The notes under the pieces are model-generated. The model made no database searches and was not told the origin of the DNA. It saw only the letters and a list, made by a program, of their open reading frames with translations. Shown here piece by piece: positions 24,881 through 36,169 of a stretch of 64,000 bases of DNA. A program made the position numbers and the translations under genes. The DNA lies in NCBI RefSeq assembly GCF_030936135.1, contig NC_082611.1:434001-498000 (forward strand). The letters run 5' to 3'. The stretch's first letter is position 1. Every line of letters starts with the position of its first letter. The DNA is from Gavia stellata. Lineage: Eukaryota > Chordata > Aves > Gaviiformes > Gaviidae.

Positions 24881-27635
24881 GGACCACGGCTGGGGAGAAG
24901 GCACTGCATTTCTGCGCCTGGCTTCCCTGCTGGCCTGCCGCTCCCTGCATCGGGTCCTGAGCAATCTGCGCAGGTAGGAAGGGAGCGGGTGGGCACAGGG
25001 TTTCCCCAGCGAAGTGCCTGCTCTTTCAGCCAGCTGCTGCTGCTGCGGCTGCCGTTTTGTTATATTATTCCTTCATGTTTTGAAGTAGGGGAAAAAACTG
25101 GAGCAGATGAGGATCAAAATCTTTGTGGTGTCCAGCACCTTTTGTGGTGAACCTGGAGTGAAATCACAGAAATCTTCCAGGAGATTGGTTCATTTTTAAT
25201 GATATAGGATTATAGTTTGTCTGTTTAATTCAACCTGAGTGACATAATATCTTTCATTTGGACTTATTACTAGCAGAGCAGGTAGTCAGTTGGAAGCAGA
25301 CCTAGGGCAGGGCATTTTGTCATTATTTTAAATTTTCTCTGACAAAATTGAAGGCCTTGAAAAGACTAGAGCCATTGCAAAGGATAGAGCATCAGAGAAT
25401 AGGTCACACAGTGTATTAAAGAATGAAAATTGGTTCATTCTTTCCTCTGTTGAATAAGCAGCTGTACTTTGGTCCCTGTGATCCATGAAATAAGCTGTCA
25501 GGGAAATAGGAAATGTGCCACATTTGAACTTCACTCATTGATTCCGTTCTGATCCAAGGTGCAGTATTAAAATGCATTACAGGGTGCAGAATCTGCAGCA
25601 GTGCCAGCAGCTAGGCCTAGCTTGCTAGTCAGTTGTCTGGGCTATTTGTTATTAGATTAATCAGTGCTTTACAATGCTGGGACTCATTTACTTAGGTCAT
25701 CTGGTCAGAGCCAGCTAACAGGAGGAATTTCACAAAAGCAACATGTGTTAGTTTTAAATAAAATCAAAGGAGGAGGCTCGGGAGGGGTGGTTCTAACAAG
25801 ATCTATTGGCCGTTTTATCTGGAGAAGCAATTTTCAGGCAATTCAGAGATTCTGACAGTAATCAATGTAAGAAGGGGCAGCAGAGACTTCTAGAATATGG
25901 GATTACTAGCTGATGCACATTACACCAATTAATGCCTACAACTCTAATAGACTGTTTAGCTGCAAAATTGAATGGAGGACATTCCCATTATTGCATAAAA
26001 ACCATACCCAGTTTCATTTTTTATAACAGAACACACCTTCTTCCTTTACACACCTTTTCCCAAGTAAAAAAATTAACCTTGTTGTGCTCTCTTTAAGTAG
26101 CGTATGGAGGACTGCCTGCAACTAATATTTGCTATAGTAAGTCTATTTTATCCATGCTGAAGTGTCTTTTGCTTCTTTTGTGAGTTCTTACAAGTTTTAT
26201 TAAATAAAACATCATTTTTGCTGCCTTTGCTTTATTTGCCTCAAAATTGTGATTCATAAAGATGGATTTTTATAATTAAGGTAGAAATGAGAAATAACCC
26301 CCTATATATAATTTAAAATGTTGAAATTATAGAGACTATCTAACTTCTGCTTTAAATCACAGGAACAAACTGTTCCCCATTAGCAGCCCTAATTAAATCC
26401 ATTTTTCTATGAGTCTTTGGCAAATTCCATTTCAGCAAAGCTGTATTAAGCTCTCTTTTATTTCCTCTTGCTTTGCAGAATTCTCTGTTTGAGATGAATA
26501 ATAGGTCGAATACGGTATGTGACGGCACTGTAGACTCCGAAGATAGAACATGAACAAATATATTATTCTGGAAAGCTGGCATAAGAACGCTCTGAGGATT
26601 TAGAAGCATCTCAACTACCAGACAGGTAGGAGCCCTACCATTCTGGCCCGGGGCGTTGATATATGGTGCAAGAATTGGCAAGCATCATGTAGCAAAGAGG
26701 CTGTGGAAAGGTGGAGGGGGCTTGGAGAAGGGGAAGAGAGGGAAAGTGCTGAAGCAAGCAGCATGCTGTTCCCCTCTACACAGCACATTCAGGTGTCACT
26801 CCTGAGCTCGGGTCTACCACCTGCTGTGCCCTGCTGGTGTTGTCCTAGGCCGTTTATGAGGAATGAGCAGTTGCAGAGGGGTGGAGAGGATAGCCAGCTC
26901 TGCTTTTCTTCAGTATGTGCAGTCATATGGCGAGGTGTTTTCTGCAAGGCTGTGCCGATTTGCCTGTAGCATCTGTCTGAGTCTTTGTGTCGAACCTGTC
27001 CAGCAGGGGCCATGCTCCTGCTGAGCTCAGACCTGTTTCTGCATATAGACCAACACCTGGCCTGGGTCACTGGTCCTGTGCACAGACAGCTTTGTTAGGG
27101 TGATGCTCAGTGATGACTTGACTGAGGAAGCACTGCACAGACCAGAGAATCCACCTGAAACACCCTTTCATTTTGCAGTCCTTTTGTGTGAAGATTAACT
27201 TACTCCCAATAACTTGCAACAGTCCCAGAGCAGCAGGCTTACTCCTTTCCTCAAGCGGCTCCATCATTCATTTACTGTAACGATTGGCTTCAGCCTTCGA
27301 TTTCCTTTGTGGAGCATATTGGAAAGAGAGAGGCTGAGCTGTGAACATTAATAACAATGAATAATAACAGTACGAGTTCCACAAGCTTTAACAATCAAAT
27401 GAATCAACAATCAGGACAGTTTCATTAATAAATACTTGCTGGGGTTAGATGACAAGGGAGATAGTGCCAGAGGTGTGTATGTCAGTTAAAGGCACTTATC
27501 CTGTGTGATCCACCTCTTAGCCCCTTTGCTTACCTGGTAGGTCCCATATTCTCCTCCATGATCTGCCGTGGAGGGGGCAGGGGCCAGAAAGAGCAAAGGA
27601 GCAGACAGCTTGGGCTGTGTTGCGCTGTTGGTATC
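24881..27635. other. Gene-free, AT-rich stretch
   Basis: No gene or transposon was recognised. The part from 25,860 to 26,360 is AT-rich with TAAT cores and little low-complexity sequence. It is listed among the candidate conserved non-coding segments in the findings. Frames up to 109 codons lie on the minus strand at 26,352-26,681 without any domain. Confidence 0.5.
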
Positions 27636-28766
27636 TGTATTGGGTTTACATGGCAAGGTTTTGGTAGTGGGGGTGCTGTGAGGGTGGCTTCTGTGAGAAG
27701 ATGCCAGAAGCTGCCCCTATGCTGGACAGAGACAGTTCTAGCTGGCTCTAAGACAGACCTGCCACAGGCCAAAGCTGAGACCATCAGCGACGGTGGTAGC
27801 GCCTCTGTGATAACGTATTTAAGAAGGGGTAAAAACTGCTGCACAACAGCAGCCGGGAGAGAGGGGTGAGAACATGTGAGAGAAACCACTCTGCAGACAC
27901 CAAGGTCAGTGGAGAAGGAGGGGAGGAGGTGCTCCAGGCGCCGGAGCAGAGATTCCCCGGCAGCCCCTGGTGAAGACCGTGGTGAGGCAGGCTGTGCCCC
28001 TACAGCCCATGGACATCCACAGTGGAGCAGATTCTACCCTGCAGCCCAAGGAGGACCCCACGCCGGAGCAGGTGGATGTGCCTGAAGGAGACTGTGACCC
28101 CGTGGGAAACACGGTCTGGAGCAGGCTCCTGGCAGGAGCTGTGGACCCGTGGAGAGAGGAGCCCACACTGGAGCAGGTTTGGGGGCAGGACCTGTGACCC
28201 CATGGGGACCCACACTGGAGCAGTCCATTCCTGAAGGACTGCACCGCGTGGAAAGGACACGTGGAAAGGACCTGCGCTGGACCAGTTCATGAAGAACTGC
28301 AGCCTGTGGGAAGGACTCACATTGGAGAAGTTCGTGGAGAACTGTCTCCCGTGGGAGGGACCCCATGCTGGAGCAGAGGAGGAGCGTGAGGAGGAAGGAG
28401 CAGCAAAAACAACGTGGGATGAACTGACTGCAAGCCCTATTCCCCATCCCTCTGTGCCGGTTGCAGGGGAGGAGGTGGAGAAATTGGAAGTGAAATTGAG
28501 CCCAGGAAGAAGGGGGCGGGGGGAAGGGGTTTTTAGATTTGTTCTTATCTCTCATTATCCTATTCTATTTTGATTGGCAAGAAATTAAATTAATTTCCCC
28601 AAGTCGAATCTCTTTTGCCCGTGACAGTAATTGCTGAGTGATCTCCCTGTCCTTACCTCAATCCATAAGCCTTTTGTTGTATTTTCTCCCCCTGTTCCTG
28701 TTGAGGAGGGGAGTGATGGGGTGGCTGGGTGGGCACCTGGTTGCCAGCCAAGGTTGACCTACCACA
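27636..28766 (+). mobile_element. Solo LTR of an avian endogenous retrovirus, plus strand
   Basis: This is a complete long terminal repeat of about 1.13 kb. It starts TGTATTGGG and ends with CTACCACA, the TG...CA form of retroviral LTRs. The five bases before it (GTATC) and after it (GTGTC) differ at one position and look like a worn 5-bp target-site duplication, which would suit an ERVL-type element. A TATTTAAG box at 27,816-27,823 probably marks the U3 promoter, and ATTAAA at 28,584-28,589 a possible poly(A) signal. The middle (about 27,990-28,380) is an imperfect array of about 40-50-bp units around TGGAGCAG. No gag, pol or env sequence lies on either side, so it is a recombination-derived solo LTR. 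Frames inside it (for example 27,970-28,197) are repeat by-products. Confidence 0.88.
27990..28380 (+). repeat. Diverged minisatellite-like array inside the LTR
   Basis: The centre of the LTR repeats a theme of the form 'ctgtgacccc-gtggga-aggacc-cacactggagcag' about eight times, with a spacing of roughly 40-50 bp and heavy divergence. The same theme appears in the other LTR copy with fewer units. The array accounts for the ORF shadows rich in LEQ, GAD and EGD phrases. Unit borders are approximate. Confidence 0.7.
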
Positions 28767-31700
28767 GTGTCATGCTGCAGGAAGGCATATGCCCTTCAGT
28801 GCCAGGGAGGTGGATGCTGCTTCTTCTCGGCCTCTGGCTGACACGCAGAAATCCCTGCTGGGTGCAGCAGCTCTGTGTGCCAGCCCTGGTTCACTGCCCT
28901 CGTCTTATCATGGTACCGTAGGGAGCTTGTTACACCGCAAAGGCAGTGGTGCAGAGTCTGGGGTGACTTGTACTCCCTGAAAACACAGGCAGGAGTGGCT
29001 GAGCAGAAGTTGGTATAATGTTCTGCCATTTTACTCATACAAATAGACTAGCTTCTTCATGACTTAGGGCAAAATATTCCCTTTCCAAAGCTACCAAAGT
29101 AAAAGCTGGGAAAGACCTCTTAGATTACCATATATTCCCCTCAGGACAGAGTGAGAGGTGCAGGGTAGGACTGTCCAGCTCATCTTTTGCTGCTTTCTTG
29201 TTGGGTGAGCTGAACCTGGGCTGGTTTATAACCTTTTATACAAAGCAAATTCCTGTGCCAAGAGGAGCAGCCCTGGTCATTAGGCTTTTACTATAGCAAC
29301 AACAAAAGGAAACACAGGCTTTGTTCAGTCTGATTTGAAATCCAGTGTAGAGCGATTGTCATTCAGCTAAGGAGGGTTTGAGGGCCAACCACCAATGTGT
29401 TCATTCATTTCAGGAAAAGAGAATGACATCTGTAATCATGATTAAAGGAGCTGTTAATGTCTCTTTCAGGTTTTCCTGCTACTATAAAAGCAAGAGATGT
29501 GGTCTTCTCTCTCTTTGGAATTTGTAGCAAATATGTCATCTGCCTTTTTTGTCTGGGCTGTATGAAGTCAATTTTGTGAACTTCCATGTTTTAAATAAAT
29601 CAAACTCTTTTCTATTAGAAGCCCTGCCCCGGGGCACATGATGCTAACAGAAAGGACAATTGGTTTGAAGAGAAATCAAAGTTCAGGGGTAAAAGAGAGC
29701 TCTCTACACTTACAAGGGGTAAAACTGAGAGCTGTTGCGCTGAGGATCTGTGCAAGAGTTAGGCTGCCTGCCAGGAAAAGATGCCTCCCTTATAAAGGCA
29801 TGGGGTTTCACCTCAAAGACAGGGACTGTGAACTTCATTCCAGCGTGTCATCCCACTGTTTCCTGCTGCTTTTATGCATTCAAGTGACTCTGAACCTCCT
29901 CCGCCCTGCCATGCCTGGCAGGTAGGAGCTTTCATCAGGCTCCACATCACAGGCTAATTATACAGCACACTGCAGATGCTTGTAGTAAGCAGGCTTTAGC
30001 ATGGCTTTTTTGGCCAGGGCAAGCATGTTACACTGCTGGGCTAGCAGACCTGGGCTACCTCTGGGTGAGTGTGGGGAATATTTCACAGCCCTTGTAACAG
30101 ACCTAAGCCCTTTGCATACCTGTGCCCATGATGAATTGTGCGCATATCTGGCCCCTGCGTGGCAGTAATGGAAGTAGTGCTGGCTCAGATGAATCTTCAC
30201 AGTGAAGGAAGAGAGCAGATTGGCACTCCGTTTCTGAGAGCTTGGTGCCCTCTTTTCCAGTTCCAACAGAAGTATCTCTGTGCTTGTGGCCCGGTATTTC
30301 CTTTGTGAGCAATAATTCTGGAGTGCAGAGGTGCTTTAGGGTCACAATATGTGTGTGTCCAGAGAGCAGTGATGGGGCTTCAGGCTTTCAATGGTTTTTA
30401 AGTCCCTTTTCCCTTTGATGGCATCTGTTGGTTCGGCCACCCAGCACCTGGGCAGGTCAGCATTGCTGAGCACATCTGCTGACACCCAGTGCAGTCCATA
30501 CTTTTGACCTCTAAGGTTTGATCACTCCTCTGGGCTTTGTTCCCAGACTGCTCTCATCTCACAGGCCTAACAGGACTTGTAGTGGTACATACAAAAACAC
30601 AAGACTGTCTTGCAAAATGAACAAATAGATCACGAGAGAAAGCACTCTGGACTCTGGTGGCTTCTTGTGCTATTGATGTGTGCATGCAACGTGGCCAGAA
30701 TTGCCATTGGGCAAACCCTCGAAGTCAGTGCAGTGAGTCACCCCACAGACACGCATTGAGTCCTGTGGCCTTCTGTAGTTTTTGCCTTCGAACTAATTAG
30801 TGCTACGCAGCTGTTGAAGCTATTTTCTCTTAGTGCTGTTGCTTTTTGTCTTGTATCCGTGTTTTGGTATGCTTGTTGCCTAATTCCACTGAATCCTCCT
30901 CTTGGCATCAGGAACCTCTTTGTCAAGTGGATAGTGTTCCTGGCAGCCTCAGAGCTCTCCTTCTTGTTCCTCTGTAGCCTTTGGGCCTCTTTGCCTTTCC
31001 AGGTTGCAGAGACTGTGGAGAGGTGCTGAAGAACAACTTGTAAAGTACCATGTGAAGGTTTGTCTTTGTGGAAGTGCTATTCCTGAGATGCAAACAACAC
31101 CCGGTGCTCTTCTTTTTGTCCTTAATCATACATGGGCGTCCTTATTTCTTGAGTACCACTGGGACCCCTTTGAATTGCTCCTTTAAGTCAAGTCCACCTC
31201 ACAGTTGATATCCAAACTTCTTATAAAAAATGAAAGTGCTTCTCCTTCCATGACAAAGCACTGGCCATTGCTATTTGAGTGCCATGCTGACATACGCTCT
31301 CAGCATGTGCAAGCGCATTACGTCTACAGCACTGGTAGCTTTGGGCTTTGTTGCCTTAACTCCGCAATCGCTCTGACCTCACAAGCTGGAGAGCTGGGTA
31401 CACTTACCCAGCGGAGATCTGTGATCAGGAACCCCGTGAGTGCTCCTTGTGTGTGCATTGCTGCAGCAGAAGCTCCAGGCTCTGGATGGAGCTGATATGC
31501 AAAATGCTGACCAGTCACAGCCATTAGGGCTTCTCTTCCGCTTCTTAGACAAGTCAGGCTGCGAGGTGTGGTGTCCAGGCTGGGTGCCACGACAGTGCTT
31601 TACATTCTGTCTGAAGCTCTGCTGCAGTTTTGATGAATAGGATATGCCTTTCCAGTGCCTCCCCAATCTGCTAGCCTCATGCAGCTGCTTCGTCCTGTCT

Positions 31701-32706
31701 CAGATGTGGGTGAAGTGATCCCACACCAACAGTAATGCTGTAAAGGGCGTCAGACTTGCAGAAAATGTTCTATAAATTAAATAATAGTAATGATTTAATA
31801 AAGATGCTGTTAATGTTAATTCTCAGCCAGAAATATAGCCTGTTCAGTCTCTTCTGAAGGTGGGACATGCATTTGCCTCTTCTCCTGCTGTGACTAGCTA
31901 GTCTCAGGATTACCATCGTTTTTTCAGCAGAAGGCCCTGCAGTGTGCCATGCTGGACATTTCTAGGGACTCAGTAGGTGCATTATAGCCATGGTGCTCTG
32001 GCACAGCACTGTCTGTGTTCCTGATACGTCTGTGCGCTTTATTGCTTGATTGTGTTGGTAGGTCTGTTACTTCTTGCTCTAGCAGTCTGCTGGATTTCAC
32101 TCTTTACCTACAGTTTATTTTCTAATGCTCTCAAGACCAGTGTAAGGAGATCTTCACTCTTTTTCCAGGCCATATTTGGAGTTCTTGGTGTTGACAGATG
32201 TGGTCCCTGTGTGTTGGTTACTCAATGGGAGATCACTGGGGAAGGCCAAAGCTGTTACTGGCTCACAAGAACACAGTCTCATGAAGCAGCCCTGGAATGT
32301 GTAATATCAGTTAAAAGTGACCAATGCAGATATGAATTATTAAGTCTATTAGCATGGAGCTGCCATAATGAAGTGTCAAATTCTTCACAAAACCAATTCC
32401 TATTAAAAAGACCTAAGATTAAAAGCAGAGTAGATTCTAAAATGATGGGAACTGAGAGGAATGAGAGAACACAGTATTGATCATCCACAGCAGTCATGTC
32501 TGTTTCTATTTAGAAATATGAAACACAGATTAATGATTCAGTATCAAAAAGGGGCCCAGAGGGAGCAAGTCTGTTTAAGTCATGTGACTGTGACTGTAAA
32601 AACCTCGGCACTGTCGGGAGCTGGTAAGAAGACAGCAATGGGAGAGGGTCTGAGTAGCAGTGGTTACAAAATCCCAGCACAAACAGGACAGGGAAGGGAT
32701 GTGTCT
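28767..32706. other. Gene-free stretch between the two LTR insertions
   Basis: This is unique-looking sequence with no internal retroviral genes, which excludes the two LTRs being the ends of one provirus. The frame at 32,046-32,480 (plus, 144 codons) begins with a hydrophobic segment (residues about 2-25) that mimics a signal peptide, but no family or splice structure supports it. No RNA gene or other repeat was recognised. Confidence 0.55.
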
Positions 32707-32791
32707 CACAGAATCATTAAGGTTGGAAAAGACCTGTAAGATCATCAAGTCCAACCATCAACTAACACCACCATGCCCACTAAACCATGTC
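32707..32791 (-). mobile_element. Very short CR1 3' end, minus strand
   Basis: Its reverse complement reads from 'gacatggtttag' through 'ggttggacttgatgatctta' to 'tccaacctta-atgattctgtg', the CR1 3' UTR and terminus. It matches the 3' end of the copy at 35,870-35,970 closely apart from a few substitutions and small indels, so both probably belong to the same or closely related subfamilies. Only about 85 bp were inserted, an extreme 5' truncation typical of CR1. Confidence 0.88.
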
Positions 32792-32932
32792 AGATTTTAA
32801 CTTCATGGCAGTGAATAGGCATTGAAGGTCGGGGTTCCTGGGGCATGCAGCAGGCAGAACAGAGGTAAGAGACAACCAGCTGTATCATCCACTGGGTTGA
32901 GATTCAAGTTTTCCAGCTCAGCCATTAACAGT

Positions 32933-33915
32933 TGTGGTGGGTTAACCCTGGCTGGCTGCCAGGCACCCACAAAGCCGCTCTCTCACTGCCCCCCTCTCAG
33001 CAAGAAAGGGGGAGAAAATAGGATTAAAAAGCTCCTGTGTCAAGATAAGGACAGGAAAATCGCTTGCCAGTTACCATCACAGGCAAAACAGACTCGAGTT
33101 GGGGAAGGTTAATTTAATATATTGCAAATTAAAAATAGAATAGGATAGTGAGAAAGAACAACACCACTAAAAACACCTTCCCCCCACCCTCCCTTCTTCG
33201 TAGGCTCAACTTCACTCCTTCACTCCCAACTCCTCTCTCTCCTCCCTCCAAGCGGTGCAGGGGGACAGCGAATGGGGGTTGCGGTTGGTTCATTACGCTT
33301 TGTTTTGCTGCTCCTTCCCCGTCACGCTCTTCCCCTGCTCCAGCGTGGGGTCCCTCCCATGGGACACAGTCCTTCAGGAACAGAGTGCTCCAGTGTGGGT
33401 CCCCCATGGCTGCAGGTCCTTCCAGGAGGCTGCTCTGGCATGGGCTCTACACAAGTCACAGCTTCCTTCAGGCACATCCACCTGCTCCGGCGTGGGGTCC
33501 TCCTTGGGCTGTAGGTGGATATCTGCTCCACCGTGGACCTCCATGGACTGCAGGGGCACAGCCTGCCTCACCATGGTCTTCACCAGGGGCTGCCGGGGAA
33601 TCTCTGCTCTGATGCCTGGAGCACCTCCTCCCCTCCTTCGCCTCTGGCCTTGGTGTCTGCAGGGCTGTTTCTTTCACATTTTCTCACTCCTCTCTCCCCA
33701 GCTTTTGTGCAGCGTTTTTTCCCCTTTCTTAAATACGTTATCACAGAGGCACCACCAGTGTTGCTGGTGGGCTCAGCTTTGGGCAGCAGCGGGTCAGTTC
33801 TGGAGCTGGCTGGAAGTGGCTCTGTCCAACACGGGGGCAGCTCCTGGTCTCTTCTCACCGAGGCCACCCCTGCAGCTCCCCCGCTACCAAAACCTTGCCA
33901 CGTAAACCCAATACA
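32933..33915 (-). mobile_element. Solo LTR of the same family, minus strand
   Basis: This is the second copy of the LTR seen at 27,636-28,766, in the opposite orientation. On the plus strand it begins TGTGGTGGGTTAACC and ends AACCCAATACA, so its own 5' end is at 33,915. The flanks are ACAGT on the left and ACAGG on the right, a 4-bp perfect or 5-bp one-mismatch duplication. The TATA-like box is present in reverse at 33,728-33,735 and the ATTAAA signal in reverse at 33,113-33,118. It is about 150 bp shorter than the other copy, mostly because it has fewer units in the central array. No retroviral coding sequence is attached. The plus-strand frame at 33,255-33,905 is a shadow. Confidence 0.88.
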
Positions 33916-34689
33916 ACAGGGATGGCAAGTCATAAAGAAGGAACTGCATAGACACTGCCACACCTGGAAAGAATTTGTATTTGCTCTGAAACCTGTGCAG
34001 GTGTTCTGGATTTTCCTTACTGAAGCTGGGCAGTTTTTCCTTGCTTCAGCCTGAATCTGCATCCAGGAAATCAGAAAGTGCATTGCAGAAGACTAGAAAA
34101 ATGAAACCAAGGTGTGAGGCAGAAACTTACACCCTGAATTCGCCTTTTGAGGCTGAGTCTTAAGATAAAAGGTAAAAGATGTAGAAACAAGTTAAAGAGA
34201 GACTTTGGATGGAACGTTTTGTTTCCAGGAATAATAGTTATCAGCATTTCTTAGCATACAGTATAAATTTGCATGTCTGACTTTGTTGAACAACTCTCAT
34301 ATTTATATGTGTGAGCATCTGTGGGTTTGTGCTGCTGAATAGAGGGCCAGAAGTCTGTGGAGACCCATACTCCAGTTCAAGCCTTTTCTCCAGTTACCAG
34401 CTGCTTTCAGAGAATGTCCCACAGTCATACAGCTCTTGGGAAATGTATTTCAGTTGCCCATAAATTAATTTATAAAGCTTCGGAAATGCCTTTTCCTTTA
34501 ACCTTTTCAGTGTTCCAAAATGCAACATGTGTGATCTGTGAAGAAGGGGATGCTTTCTGTCCCTACAAACGCAGGCACAATCATGTTTGAGAACATCTGA
34601 GCTTATTCATTATTCATCTAGGCACATGCATGTGTAATTCTGGCAATGCGTGAGTAACTTTCCCTGGTATTGTTGCCTAGGGGGATGCA
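33916..34689. other. Gene-free stretch, no recognised element
   Basis: This is short unique-looking sequence between the minus-strand LTR and the SINE relic. No domain-bearing frame, repeat or regulatory signature was seen. Confidence 0.55.
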
Positions 34690-34810
34690 CTGTGAGGCAG
34701 AGAGCTAAGGTTTTATTCTGTTACCTGGTGCTGATTGAGTGCATGGCCTTGGGAAAGTTATTTGACCTCTTTGTGGATCATTTTCTCAAAAAACAAAATG
34801 GCCACAAGGG
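34690..34810 (+). mobile_element. MIR-like SINE relic, plus strand
   Basis: The stretch 'ggccttgggaaagttatttg' at 34,745-34,764, followed by 'acctctttgtggatcattttctcaaa' and 'aaatggccac', aligns block for block with the MIR core (GACCTTGGGCAAGTTACTTAACCTC, then CTCAGTTTCCTCA, then AAATGGGGA, allowing substitutions). The tRNA-like left part is only faintly visible. This is the clearest of the three SINE relics in the window and probably predates the bird lineage. Confidence 0.65.
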
Positions 34811-35239
34811 AAATTGTCCACTCATATATCCACTAGAAATCTAAATTCAAGTAGAAAGGTAGTCAAGAGATTCTGAGAGGAAATGTAGAAAATGTTTGAG
34901 AATTTGGTGTCCGAGTCATGTCCAAGGCATTTGGAAAAATCCCTGTTGAAAATTCCCTATATGGCATAGAACCACAGCAGTTGTTTGCTACTGGCATTGA
35001 TGTATAAAAGGTCCTTCTCCACTAGCTGCACGTACTGCTTCTGTGTGGTGTACTGGCACATCTTCCATGTTGCCCGTGTCACGGGGTGATAGAACAGTCT
35101 TGTAGATTCTACTTGTTTTAGGGTGATAATGCTTTGTTTTGTGTATGCACACACACATTTCTCTAATTGCTGTGCAATTTTATACATAAAGTTCCTTGAA
35201 ATGGTTTCAGTGAGATCAAGTAACTTGCAAAAGCATGAT
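34811..35239. other. Short gene-free spacer
   Basis: No gene or repeat was recognised apart from a short ACACACAC run near 35,147-35,156. The open frame of the following CR1 extends back into this spacer to 35,123, but the CR1 similarity itself starts near 35,240. Confidence 0.55.
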
Positions 35240-35878
35240 AACAACCCCATGCAACGCTACAGGCTTGGGGATGAGTGGCTGGAAAGCTGCCCTGCAGAAA
35301 AAGACCTGGGGGTGTTGGTCAACAGCCGGCTGAAGATGAGCCAGCAGTGTGCCCAGGTGGCCAAGAAGGCCAATGGCATCCTGGCCTGTATCAAAAATAG
35401 TGTGGCCAGCAAAAGTAGGGAGGTGATCGTGCCCCTGTACTCGGCTCTGGTGAGGCCGCACCTCGAATACTGTGTTCAGCTTTGGGCCCCTCACTACCAG
35501 AAGGTCATTGAGGTGCTGGAGCGTGTCCAGAGAAGGGCAACGAAGCTGGTGAGGGGTCTGGAGCACGAGTCTCATGAGGAACGGCTGAGGGAGCTGGAGA
35601 AGAGGAGGCTGAGGGGAGACCTCATTGCTCTCTACAATTACCTGAAAGGGGGTTGCAGAGAAATGGGTGTTGGCCTCTTCTCCCAAGTGACGAGTGACAG
35701 AACAAGAGAAATTGGCCTCAAGTTGTGCCAGGGGAGGTTCAGATTGGATATTAGGAAAAATTTCTTTGCTGAGAGAGTGGTGAGACACTGGAATAAACTG
35801 CCCAGGGAAGTGGTGGAGTCACCATCCCTGGAGGTGTTCAAGGAACGTGTGGATGAAGCATTGTGGGACATGGTTTAG
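35240..35878 (+). pseudogene. CR1 ORF2 C-terminal fragment, frame intact
   Basis: The frame contains [20 protein letters not shown], then [85 protein letters not shown] and [17 protein letters not shown]. This is the region downstream of the RT catalytic core (thumb and C-terminal part). The catalytic motifs are not included. The ORF nominally opens at 35,123, upstream of the insertion, so its first 40 or so residues are host sequence. It could only be made as a chance fusion peptide and no function is proposed. Confidence 0.9.
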
Positions 35879-35972
35879 GTTTAATGGGCATGGTGGTGTT
35901 TGTTGGTTGATGGTTGGACTCGATGACCTTACAAGTCTTTTCCAACCTTAGGGATTCTGTGATTCTGTGATT
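35240..35972 (+). mobile_element. CR1 LINE 3' end, plus strand, comparatively young
   Basis: This is a 5'-truncated CR1 copy carrying the last roughly 210 codons of ORF2, the short 3' UTR and the terminal 8-bp units (GATTCTGT at 35,953-35,960 and 35,961-35,968, then GATTTA). The ORF2 frame is open to its natural stop at 35,876-35,878, which points to a younger insertion than the other copies. Relative to the usual CR1 sequence there appears to be an in-frame loss of about five codons near 35,598, where the GLFSL residues before EKRRLRGD are missing. No target-site duplication is expected or seen, as is usual for CR1. Confidence 0.95.
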
Positions 35973-36169
35973 TACTCAAGCAGGATTCTTGTCTACGTGT
36001 AGCTGATGATTTGTTGCACCTCCTCTTCTCGACGTGTGTTGGGCTGGTGTAATGTTTTGCTGGCACCTATTTTGCACACACGGCCTCTTTCCGGTTGTGC
36101 GTGAGCTAATGGTGCTGCTCTTCACACTTCCTGTGCGTGTATTGCAACACCTTCCCACACATACGATTA

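Noticed and set aside
32046..32480. 144-codon frame with a signal-peptide-like hydrophobic start
   Set aside because: Hydrophobic runs are common in T-rich non-coding DNA; there is no family match and no promoter or splice support.
28767..32932. The interval between the two LTRs as the interior of a provirus
   Set aside because: The LTRs are in opposite orientation, each has its own flanking duplication, and no gag, pol or env similarity lies between them.
33255..33905. 216-codon plus-strand frame
   Set aside because: It lies wholly inside the minus-strand solo LTR and is an antisense shadow of its repeat array.
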